The notes below the pieces were generated by a model that saw only the letters and a list, made by a program, of their open reading frames with translations, searched no databases and was not told the origin of the DNA. Source: Bacteroidales bacterium (GTDB lineage Bacteria > Bacteroidota > Bacteroidia > Bacteroidales > 4484-276). Taken from it: a DNA stretch of 15,478 bases. The translations under genes were made by a program, and so were the position numbers. Numbering within the stretch: the stretch's first letter is position 1; every line of letters starts with the position of its first letter. The stretch covers positions 1 to 15,478 of the forward strand of contig JAOZRY010000027.1 in the NCBI GenBank assembly GCA_029939965.1, in the 5' to 3' direction. Shown piece after piece: positions 6,608 through 13,468 of this stretch.

Positions 6608-9181
6608 ATGGAAGCGAAATTTTCTCAAAGAGTTAAAGACGTGCTCAATTATAGCCGTGAAGAGGCCTTGAGGCTCAACAACGACTACATTGGTGTTGAG
6701 CATTTGATTTTAGGAGTTCTGCGTGATGGCGAAGGGCTGGCTATTCAAATACTAAATTATTTGGGTGTTGATTTGATTGAATACCGTAAAACCATCGAAC
6801 ATTCCATAATTTCATCATCTGCCAAAGGAACCCGGAAAATGGAGAATCTTCCGCTTGTAAAGCAAGCTGAACGTGTTTTAAAACTAACCTATCTCGAAGC
6901 TAAACTTTTTAACAGTGATTTAATAGGTACTGAACACCTTTTATTGGCCATTCTCAAGGATGAAGATAATATTGTAACCCGTACTTTTTCGAAATATGGT
7001 GTGGATTACGAAAGTGTTAAAGAGGAACTTCAGGCAATTATGTCGAACAAAAACCCTGAGAGAAGTAAAGGGCTCGGCGCAAAAGTTATTCCAAAGTCAG
7101 AATTTCCGGGATCTATGGATGATGAGTTTGATGAAGGTAAGGGCTATAAAAAGCAAAGTAAAAAAACTACTGATTCAAAATCGAAAACACCTGTTTTGGA
7201 TAATTTTGGCCGTGATTTAACGAAGAGTGCCGAGGAAGGTCGCCTCGATCCGATTGTTGGAAGAGAAAAAGAATTGGAAAGAATAGCTCAAATTTTAAAC
7301 CGCCGAAAGAAAAACAATCCTATTCTCATTGGAGAACCTGGTGTTGGAAAAAGTGCAATTGCCGAAGGATTGGCCTCCCGGATTATTGATCGTAAGGTTT
7401 CACGTGCATTATTTAATAAGCGAGTAATAACATTGGATTTGGCATCGCTGGTTGCAGGTACTAAGTATCGTGGCCAATTTGAAGAGCGGATGAAAGCTGT
7501 TCTCAACGAACTGGAGAAGAACTCGGATATTATTTTATTTATCGACGAAATTCATACAATCGTAGGTGCCGGAAATGCATCTGGCTCTTTGGATGCCAGT
7601 AATATGTTTAAACCTGCACTCGCCAGAGGCGAAATTCAATGTATTGGTGCAACCACCCTCGACGAATATCGCCAGTACATCGAAAAAGATGGGGCACTTG
7701 AACGTCGTTTTCAGAAAATTTTGGTGGATCCAACTACAGCAGAAGAAACCACACTAATCCTCAATAATATTAAAGAAAAATATGAAGATCATCACCTTGT
7801 AGCCTATACCGACGAAGCTATTCAGGCTTGTGTTAGCCTTACCAATCGTTATATTAGCGATAGATATTTACCTGATAAAGCCATTGATGCACTCGATGAA
7901 TCCGGTTCAAGAGTTCATATTACAAATATGCATGTTCCATCACAGATCATCAAAATTGAAACCCAGGTTGAAGAGGTAAAATCAGAAAAAGCTAAAGCCA
8001 TTGGTGGGCAAAAATTTGAAGAGGCTGCCAGATTTAGAGATATCGAACGAAAGTTGCAGGAAGAATTGAAACACGAAAAACGGAAATGGGAGGAAGAGTC
8101 GCAGATAAACCGCGAAAGTGTTTCGGAAGAAAATGTTGCCGAAGTTGTTGCCATGATGACAGGTATTCCGGTAAATCGGATTGCACAAACCGAAGGGAAT
8201 CGTCTTATTAAAATGGAAATCGAATTGCAGGGTTCGGTTATTGGCCAAAATGAACCGATAAATAAAGTTGTAAAGGCGATACGCAGAAACAGAGCAGGGC
8301 TGAAAGATCCGAATAAACCTATTGGCAGTTTTATTTTCCTTGGCCCTACAGGCGTTGGAAAAACACATTTAGCCAAAATCCTTGCAAGGTATCTGTTCGA
8401 TTCGGAGGATGCTCTTATTAGAATTGATATGAGTGAATACATGGAGAAATTTTCTGTGTCGCGATTGGTTGGAGCACCTCCCGGTTATGTTGGATACGAA
8501 GAAGGTGGGCAGTTAACCGAAAAAGTAAGACGCAAGCCCTATTCTATAGTGCTTCTCGACGAAATAGAAAAAGCTCATCCTGATGTTTATCACATCTTAC
8601 TCCAGGTGCTCGATGATGGTTTAATAACTGATAGCCTTGGAAGAAGGATCGACTTTAAAAATACCATTATCATAATGACCTCTAATATTGGCTCGCGTCA
8701 GCTAAAAGAATTTGGCCATGGAGTTGGATTTAATACGGCGGCAAAGGAGTCATCAAAAAACAAACACTCGCACAGCGTGATTGAAAATGCTCTGAAAAGA
8801 ACATTTGCACCAGAATTTATCAATAGGATCGACGATATTGTAATTTTTGATTCGCTTCAGCGTGAATCAATTCACAAAATTATCGATATCGAACTTATTC
8901 ATCTTTACAATAGAATTAATGACCTAGGGTACACCATTGAAATTTCCAAAAAGGCAAAAGATTTTATTGTTGAAAAAGGCTGGGATGCTCAATACGGTGC
9001 CAGACCACTAAAAAGAGCAATTCAAAAATATGTGGAGGATCCCCTCGCAGAGGAAATCATAAAGACCTCCCTGAATGAAGGAGACCGTATTGTTGCAGAT
9101 TATATTGATGATAAAGAGGAACTGGTAATTAATATTTTGAAAAAAGTACCGGAGAGCAAACAACTTCCTGCATCGAATTAG
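6608..9181 (+). CDS. clpC: ATP-dependent Clp protease ATP-binding subunit ClpC
   Basis: An AAA+ Hsp100 unfoldase that, with ClpP, unfolds and degrades damaged or regulatory proteins in the cytoplasm. It has 857 aa, close to the usual ClpC length. Two Clp-N repeats cover about 1-75 and 80-145 (each with a GxEHL helix), followed by a charged, flexible linker to about 195. The first AAA domain has Walker A GEPGVGKS at 242 and Walker B LFIDE ending at Glu314. The middle region carries the UVR-type FEEAARFRDIE segment at 470-480, which marks ClpC rather than ClpB and lacks ClpB's long coiled coil. The second AAA domain has Walker A GPTGVGKT at 579 and Walker B LLDE ending at Glu652. The ClpP-docking loop is visible as GVGF at 705-708. 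The D2-small domain finishes with a YGARPLKRAIQ motif. It appears monocistronic: it has its own candidate promoter and ends in a hairpin. Confidence 0.96.
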   Translation: MEAKFSQRVKDVLNYSREEALRLNNDYIGVEHLILGVLRDGEGLAIQILNYLGVDLIEYRKTIEHSIISSSAKGTRKMENLPLVKQAERVLKLTYLEAKLFNSDLIGTEHLLLAILKDEDNIVTRTFSKYGVDYESVKEELQAIMSNKNPERSKGLGAKVIPKSEFPGSMDDEFDEGKGYKKQSKKTTDSKSKTPVLDNFGRDLTKSAEEGRLDPIVGREKELERIAQILNRRKKNNPILIGEPGVGKSAIAEGLASRIIDRKVSRALFNKRVITLDLASLVAGTKYRGQFEERMKAVLNELEKNSDIILFIDEIHTIVGAGNASGSLDASNMFKPALARGEIQCIGATTLDEYRQYIEKDGALERRFQKILVDPTTAEETTLILNNIKEKYEDHHLVAYTDEAIQACVSLTNRYISDRYLPDKAIDALDESGSRVHITNMHVPSQIIKIETQVEEVKSEKAKAIGGQKFEEAARFRDIERKLQEELKHEKRKWEEESQINRESVSEENVAEVVAMMTGIPVNRIAQTEGNRLIKMEIELQGSVIGQNEPINKVVKAIRRNRAGLKDPNKPIGSFIFLGPTGVGKTHLAKILARYLFDSEDALIRIDMSEYMEKFSVSRLVGAPPGYVGYEEGGQLTEKVRRKPYSIVLLDEIEKAHPDVYHILLQVLDDGLITDSLGRRIDFKNTIIIMTSNIGSRQLKEFGHGVGFNTAAKESSKNKHSHSVIENALKRTFAPEFINRIDDIVIFDSLQRESIHKIIDIELIHLYNRINDLGYTIEISKKAKDFIVEKGWDAQYGARPLKRAIQKYVEDPLAEEIIKTSLNEGDRIVADYIDDKEELVINILKKVPESKQLPASN

Positions 9182-9201
9182 ACAAAAAACTCATCGAATT
9201 T

Positions 9202-9236
9202 AAAGCTGTAGCATAATTTGTTACAGCTTTTTTTTG
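9202..9236 (+). terminator. Terminator after clpC, shared by convergent genes
   Basis: A perfect 9-bp stem (AAAGCTGTA / TACAGCTTT) with an 11-base loop is followed by an 8-T run. It lies 20 bp past the clpC stop. The convergent minus-strand gene ends immediately beyond it at 9239, so the same hairpin is also the first one that transcript would meet, though the T tract is poorer in that direction. Confidence 0.82.
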
Positions 9237-9238
9237 TT

Positions 9239-9970
9239 TTATAATTTTTCCATCAACTCCGCTTCAAAGCTCGATTGTTTTCCGAAACTCAGATTTGTGG
9301 AGGCATCCCAATAATTATCAAGCATTTCGTTAATGTGCGGAAATGCCCTTGAAAGGTAACTGATCGACAGATGGAATCCGTTATATTCGCAAAGAAGTAC
9401 TTCGCTGTTCTTCCCACGAATTATAAAATTATTTGAATCCATTTTAGAATTATTGAGATATTTTTTACCAATCACTCCAACGATCTCTTTCATATTTTCT
9501 GGTAATGGACTTTTAAAAGTTAGCTGCCCAAGGGCAAACTCTCCATTCACAAAAAAGAAATATTTTTTCAAATCACTCGTAAACATCTGATCTCTATATC
9601 CAAAAACCTTAAGATCGAACAATTCCAATCTGTTGGCATTAATACAAAATGGTTTTCTATTTGATTTGAGTATGCCTTTTGTTTTTGTACCAAAAGGTAT
9701 GTCCTGAAATAAAATATCCTTATTTGTTTCAAATTCCTTTCGATTGTTAGTTTCTTTATAAAATCCGGCAATATGATTAATAAAATCGTCTTTAATGCAA
9801 TACGGATACGGACTTTGCCCGGCATAGCTTTTATAGGTTGCAATGTAGCGCGAACTTAACTTACCAAAAATAAGCTTGGATATGAAAATGTGCAGTAGCG
9901 GATAAATCCGAATCAAAACAATAATTACAATAATTGCAGCTCCTGCAGGAATAAGAATTTGTAGTGGCAT
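9239..9970 (-). CDS. Hypothetical membrane-anchored protein
   Basis: I do not recognise this 243-aa protein. Starting at the ATG at 9970, a single strongly hydrophobic helix occupies residues 6-24, followed by a basic/aromatic stretch and a mainly soluble domain. This predicts an N-terminally anchored protein; the Arg/Tyr-rich side after the helix would probably be cytoplasmic. The soluble part has alternating beta-type segments (KKYFFFVNGEF, ALGQLTF, FIIRGKNSEVLLCEYNGFHLSI) and no Cys pair, nucleotide-binding loop or catalytic motif I can name. A TTG 30 bp upstream would extend the frame by ten residues, but it falls in a promoter-like TATTTTTG (9989-9996), so I prefer the ATG. It converges on clpC and has no same-strand partner nearby. 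It is probably a real gene because the frame is long and the protein shows membrane-protein organisation. Confidence 0.6.
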   Translation of the reverse strand: MPLQILIPAGAAIIVIIVLIRIYPLLHIFISKLIFGKLSSRYIATYKSYAGQSPYPYCIKDDFINHIAGFYKETNNRKEFETNKDILFQDIPFGTKTKGILKSNRKPFCINANRLELFDLKVFGYRDQMFTSDLKKYFFFVNGEFALGQLTFKSPLPENMKEIVGVIGKKYLNNSKMDSNNFIIRGKNSEVLLCEYNGFHLSISYLSRAFPHINEMLDNYWDASTNLSFGKQSSFEAELMEKL

Positions 9971-10118
9971 AGAAAAAAATTTGGTTGGCAAAAATATCAA
10001 AAGTTATGTTAATACCACTATCAAGGCAATGAACCATGTTTATTTTTAGAAACTAAAAAGAAGCAACCCCAAAAAAGGAACATTAATTCGGGAGAGAAAA
10101 TAAGATGAGGTAAATAAA

Positions 10119-10272
10119 TAGTCTCTGCACGAAAACTCAATATTTCAGGAAGTGGGTGTCAGAAAATGCTGAGATCGAGGCGGACGAAGTGTTGAAAATC
10201 AAGGAGTTTACTTTTGTAAATGACTGTTTTCAACACAAGTCCAACGAAGATATCGGCGTTTTCTGGCGCACA
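10119..10272 (+). repeat. Left copy of a ~154-bp inverted repeat
   Basis: This stretch matches the reverse complement of 13132-13284 with eight substitutions and one single-base indel by hand alignment. Similarity probably continues inward, with gaps, to about 10300. It contains a short palindrome, TTTAC-TTTT-GTAAA (10207-10220), that overlaps an exact TAnnTTTG box reading rightward toward the 3' end of the deacetylase gene. Two frames translate without interruption for parts of the repeat: a GTG-started frame from 10156, and a short ATG frame just after the palindrome. The two copies differ in protein sequence in both, so the unit is not convincingly protein-coding. Confidence 0.85.
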
Positions 10273-10312
10273 CTAAATACGAAACGGATTGAAAGGTGGA
10301 CAAGAAATGTAA

Positions 10313-11197
10313 TCATCCAATCGAAAGTTCGGGATTCCATTTTATGTTTGATGGTTTAGCACCCATATTAATACCTTCAACAAACATATTAACACACTCG
10401 CGTAAATCCTCGTGATAACCACCTTCCAGCACTCCAAAAATATTTTTAAAAGATTTGCTCAACTGGTATCCACATTCATAAAACGCATGAAGAGAAAACC
10501 GCAATTCAAGCAATCGATCTTTACGATACCCATCAAAACCGGCAGAGATGGCTACCACATCAGGCTCAAATTTCTTAGCCGCTTCGATTGCCTTGAAAAC
10601 TGCTTTTAAAAAATCTTTTTCTCCACTATTTTCCGGGATAGGAATATTTAAAGTATATCCCAGCCCCTCCCCTTTTCCAATTTCCATAAAAGTACCGGTA
10701 AATGGATAAGTATTTTGTTGATGAATGGAACAGTAAAAAACATCTTTTCTGTTATAAAAAATATGTTGAGTTCCGTCACCATGATGGCCATCAATATCAA
10801 AAATAAATACTTTCTTACCTTCATTTGCCAACTTTTGAGCTGCGATAGCTACGTTGTTGAACAAACAAAAACCGGAGGCTTTGTCGTTATGAGCATGATG
10901 GCCAGGCGGGCGAACAACAGCAAAATCCCCACTTTCTGATGCCTCAATTGTAATACCCACAGCCAGGCAAGCTGCTTTGTAACTTGTTGGAGAGAGTTTA
11001 ACTTCAGCAATTGTAGAACCGGTTTTACAAAAATTCTTTATTTGCGAAATGTATTCAGGAGTATGCACCAATTCCAGATAATCTTCTCCATTAGTTTCGA
11101 TTGTTTCAAGGTCAGAAAAATCTTTGAGGCGATAACTGCCCTCATAAGGGCTACCAATATTATGATCGAGAAATGTGTGATTGAAAAGTAGTTTCAT
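10313..11197 (-). CDS. Histone deacetylase-like amidohydrolase (class II type)
   Basis: A zinc-dependent deacetylase of the arginase/deacetylase fold, predicted to hydrolyse acetyl-amine bonds on small molecules (acetylpolyamines) or acetyl-lysine in the cytoplasm. All active-site elements are present in 294 aa. The His100-His101 charge-relay pair is in RPPGHHAH. Zinc ligands are Asp136 and His138 in DIDGHHGDGTQ and Asp222 in SAGFDGY. The transition-state Tyr261 is in LEGGYH. The protein is a little shorter than the 300-370 aa typical of bacterial members, mostly at the N-terminus. It has no signal peptide. The stop codon lies about 40 bp inside the left repeat's core end, and possibly only ~12 bp from its extended end. 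No terminator follows. The glycosyltransferase on the same strand is over 600 bp upstream, so an operon is unlikely. The family is certain and the substrate is unknown. Acetoin-utilisation (AcuC-like) or polyamine roles are alternatives. Confidence 0.92.
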   Translation of the reverse strand: MKLLFNHTFLDHNIGSPYEGSYRLKDFSDLETIETNGEDYLELVHTPEYISQIKNFCKTGSTIAEVKLSPTSYKAACLAVGITIEASESGDFAVVRPPGHHAHNDKASGFCLFNNVAIAAQKLANEGKKVFIFDIDGHHGDGTQHIFYNRKDVFYCSIHQQNTYPFTGTFMEIGKGEGLGYTLNIPIPENSGEKDFLKAVFKAIEAAKKFEPDVVAISAGFDGYRKDRLLELRFSLHAFYECGYQLSKSFKNIFGVLEGGYHEDLRECVNMFVEGINMGAKPSNIKWNPELSIG

Positions 11198-11617
11198 TTA
11201 GTGATTTTATTTTAAGGCACTAATTTGATTTATTATTTATGATTTATTATTGAAACCGCAAAGCGGGAAATTGACAACAAAATATTTAAACAACATGTTG
11301 GTTAGTTTTCCAAATTAAGAGGCTAAAGTAGATGTTTTTTGTTTTGTTTATCTAATCAGGCAAAACAATTTTCATGGTCTCTTCATTTTTACCACAGATT
11401 ATAATAATTCATGCTAAGAGATTGTAATAATATCATTGCCGAGAATGCCATTTTCAGGTGCTTTTTACCGAAGCGACAGACGATTTTACTGGCAAAAGAT
11501 TTCGACTTGGATAATTACGATCGCATCGACTGGTTTACGCCCGAACTTGATGGCTTATTTTATAATAGCACAAGTCATACTGAGTTTTTTCAACCCGGAA
11601 CAGGTTGAGGTATGTGT
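11198..11617. other. Gene-poor stretch between the deacetylase gene and the VOC remnant
   Basis: About 420 bp with no gene I can support. It contains the upstream region of the deacetylase gene (no convincing TAnnTTTG match near its start), a small CCGC-AAA-GCGG palindrome near 11254, and one short open frame described separately. Such sequence is consistent with decayed DNA at a rearranged site. Confidence 0.5.
11411..11608 (+). pseudogene. Unidentified short open frame, possible gene remnant
   Basis: An open frame of 65 codons with plausible protein composition (for example KDFDLDNYDRIDW) but no motif I recognise. It has no obvious ribosome binding site. A second plus-strand frame over the same bases (from 11436) is equally open, so coding is doubtful. 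It sits directly beside the truncated VOC gene in the rearranged segment, so it may be a fragment of something larger. I assign no function. Confidence 0.2.
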
Positions 11618-11818
11618 TTATTCAATTTCAATTTTAAATGCCGGATTATAAATGAGCCCGATAATATTTCCCCAAGGGTCTTTTACTGTTGCAGTCATTA
11701 GCTCACCTCCAACATTAAATGGCTTTTCGTTTTCAACAGCCCCGGTATTCAGCAAATGTTCATAAACTTCTTCTATATTTTCGACTCCCCAATAACTTAA
11801 AACACCTTGTGTCAGGTA
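11618..11818 (-). pseudogene. C-terminal remnant of a VOC/glyoxalase-bleomycin-resistance family gene
   Basis: Sixty-six codons end in TAA and match the C-terminal half of a vicinal-oxygen-chelate (glyoxalase/bleomycin resistance/extradiol dioxygenase) protein. A YWGVENIEEVYEHLL helix-strand unit is followed by NVGGELMTATVKDPWGN and IIGLIYNP, the usual last strand of the fold. Full-length members are about 120-140 aa, so the N-terminal half, with its metal ligand and start codon, is missing. Homology stops within a few codons of the glycosyltransferase's stop, and the frame overlaps that gene by 5-7 bases in a different phase. I infer that the VOC gene was cut by the arrival of the glycosyltransferase DNA or by a deletion. 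Without its first half it cannot be a working enzyme. Confidence 0.75.
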
Positions 11819-12945
11819 GTTACTTCTATAAATATAGTTTTTAAGGTTTTATAGCCTAAACTCTCGGAAAGTTGTTCTATGTTTTTCTCAAAGTTTTCAT
11901 CAGACTCGAAAATGCGACTTATGCCATCTACTATTTTTTTTGGCTCATTATTATCTAATATCAACCCGGTTTTTCCTTGTTCAACCAATTCGGATAAACC
12001 ACCTACATTTGTGGTAACTACCGGTACACGAAAACCATACGCCATCATTAAAATGCCGCTTTGTGTAGCCGAATAATATGGCAAACACACTACATCTGCC
12101 GCTTTAAAATATGGCTCTACTACTTCATTAGGGATAAATTTGTTAACTAAAATCACACTATTTTCTATATTTTCTTTAGCTATTATTTTTTTGTATTTAC
12201 TAATATCCTCATAACATTCTCCTACAACCAATAGACTTGAATCAGGATAGAGTGATTTTAACGATGGAAAAGCATATAATAACTGGTCTAACCCTTTGTA
12301 GGCTCTGATTAATCCAAAAAACAAAATAACTTTCTCAGTCTTTATTCCTAATTTAGCTTTGGCCGTAGCTTTGTTGTATTGCTTTAAATCGTAGCAATCG
12401 AATACCGAAAGAGTTGTTTGAAAGATGGGTGTGTGTTTATGATTTTTGCGAATATTTTGTTTTACAAAAGTAGATTGACAAATAAAGTAATCAGCAAAAT
12501 CAAGTGTAATCTTACTAGATAACTTATCAAGCCATCGATTTTCGTGCGAAATATAATTCTCGACGAGAAACACAATTTTGATTTTTAAAAAATACTTTAA
12601 TAAAAAGGCAATAGTGCTATAAGCCGGACCAAAAAATGGCATCCACCATACAAAAACAACAGCATCAGCTTTCAATGCTTTTATTTTTTTGTAGGCTTTC
12701 CACCAGGTAAACGGATTGATGGAATTGATAATCCTGAATATTTTATTATCGTGTTCATAAAAGTGAATATCAGATTCATCATACTGACTTGTTCCAGGAA
12801 AAAAAATCTTTGGATAAAGCAATGTAAAAGAAACCGTATAGCATTCATAATCAGCCTTACTCAAAGTATCAAATAAATGTGCTTCAACTAATGCCTGGCC
12901 ACCTCTGTATGGATATGCCGGCCCAACAATGACTATTCTTTTCAT
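11812..12945 (-). CDS. GT4-family glycosyltransferase
   Basis: A GT-B fold sugar transferase that moves a sugar from an activated donor, probably during polysaccharide or glycolipid assembly at the inner face of the cytoplasmic membrane. It has 377 aa, normal for the family. The N-terminal acceptor domain opens with GPAYPYRGGQ (8-17), the glycine-rich loop typical of GT4. A WW-rich, hydrophobic patch near 100-130 may touch the membrane. The C-terminal donor domain has FFGLIRAYKG (209-218) and TQSGILMMAYGF...VVTTNVGGLSELV (294-321). The first Glu of the family's EX7E motif is replaced here, as in some GT4 subfamilies, while Glu319 is kept. It is a lone gene with no other polysaccharide gene nearby. 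It starts about 150-190 bp inside the right repeat and ends across a broken VOC gene, so it looks acquired or relocated. The C-terminal residues may derive from the junction. Confidence 0.88.
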   Translation of the reverse strand: MKRIVIVGPAYPYRGGQALVEAHLFDTLSKADYECYTVSFTLLYPKIFFPGTSQYDESDIHFYEHDNKIFRIINSINPFTWWKAYKKIKALKADAVVFVWWMPFFGPAYSTIAFLLKYFLKIKIVFLVENYISHENRWLDKLSSKITLDFADYFICQSTFVKQNIRKNHKHTPIFQTTLSVFDCYDLKQYNKATAKAKLGIKTEKVILFFGLIRAYKGLDQLLYAFPSLKSLYPDSSLLVVGECYEDISKYKKIIAKENIENSVILVNKFIPNEVVEPYFKAADVVCLPYYSATQSGILMMAYGFRVPVVTTNVGGLSELVEQGKTGLILDNNEPKKIVDGISRIFESDENFEKNIEQLSESLGYKTLKTIFIEVTT

Positions 12946-13131
12946 AGGTATTCCTGATTTATTATTTTAATGTGATAAAATGAAAATGATTTATCAAATC
13001 TTTTTCAAAAGTATGGAAACAATTTAAAACGAAAAGAAAAATGATTAAAGTTTTAAATGAGATTTTTTATGAATCCATACTATCCAATTCACTCCACCGC
13101 CTTAATCACTGTGTTGGCTTCGTTTACATAT
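12946..13131. other. Leader region of the glycosyltransferase up to the right repeat
   Basis: About 185 bp of strongly AT-rich DNA with a candidate -7 box and no gene. From about 13092 to 13131 it still resembles, with gaps, the inner flank of the left repeat. Confidence 0.4.
13006..13013 (-). promoter_or_regulatory. Candidate -7 box for the glycosyltransferase gene
   Basis: TACTTTTG on the minus strand is an exact TAnnTTTG match about 60 bp before the start at 12945. No TTTG is seen at the right distance upstream. The same octamer also occurs in the right repeat copy (13188-13195), pointing the same way. Confidence 0.3.
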
Positions 13132-13284
13132 TGTGCGCCAGAAAACGCCGATATCTTCGTTGGATTTGTGTTGAAATCAGTCATTTACAAAAGTAAACTC
13201 CTTGTTTTCAACACTTCGTCCGCCTCGATCTCAACGATTTCTGACACCCACTTCCTGAAAAATCGAGTTTTCTTGCAGAGACTA
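13132..13284 (-). repeat. Right copy of the ~154-bp inverted repeat
   Basis: The reverse complement of 10119-10272 with eight substitutions and one indel. It keeps the TTTAC-AAAA-GTAAA palindrome (13184-13197) and the TAnnTTTG octamer, now reading leftward toward the glycosyltransferase. On the minus strand an ATG right after the palindrome (13180) opens a frame of about 31 codons, ending beyond the repeat near 13088; in the left copy the same frame stops after 18 codons. This copy looks more complete at its inner edge than the left one. Confidence 0.85.
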
Positions 13285-13468
13285 CATAGGCTTACACAGA
13301 AATAAGTCCTTAATCGTCCATTCAACCCCACTTTTCCATTCTTACTTTAAACCCACTCTAAATTATTAAAAACCCACTGTTGTTATCTGAAAATGAAGGA
13401 GAAGTTAATATTTTTGCAATTAATTTTTTTTTGACCTATTTCACAACAAACGAATAAAGAACTAAATT
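13285..13468. other. Spacer between the right repeat and the dehydrogenase gene
   Basis: About 180 bp with no gene. It contains two ACCCACT direct repeats about 20 bp apart (near 13351 and 13372) and an exact TAnnTTTG match (TATTTTTG, 13410-13417) that could be the -7 box for the dehydrogenase gene, with a leader of about 45 nt. The nearest TTG upstream is 26 bp away, so the promoter call is tentative. Confidence 0.4.
13410..13417 (+). promoter_or_regulatory. Candidate -7 box for the dehydrogenase-HD unit
   Basis: TATTTTTG fits TAnnTTTG exactly and lies about 52 bp upstream of the start at 13469. It has no well-spaced -33 TTTG. Confidence 0.3.

Noticed and set aside
7915..8442. Long minus-strand open frames within clpC
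   Set aside because: They are antisense to the clearly coding AAA+ region and look like shadow frames of it, with no recognisable motif of their own.
9971..10000. TTG start extending the membrane protein by ten residues
   Set aside because: The ATG at 9970 places the transmembrane helix sensibly, and the extension overlaps a promoter-like octamer.
10156..10359. Plus-strand 67-aa open frame across the left repeat
   Set aside because: It begins with GTG inside the repeat and runs antisense into the 3' end of the deacetylase gene. Its sequence is not kept in the other copy.
10119..13284. Composite transposon or integron
   Set aside because: The bracketed 2.86 kb encodes no transposase or integrase, and the repeats have no recognisable IS ends or clear target-site duplication. 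I report it only as repeats around a rearranged segment.
13057..13305. Plus-strand 82-aa open frame across the right repeat
   Set aside because: It runs through the repeat, its counterpart in the left copy is frameshifted, and it has no family motif. It is best explained by the repeat.
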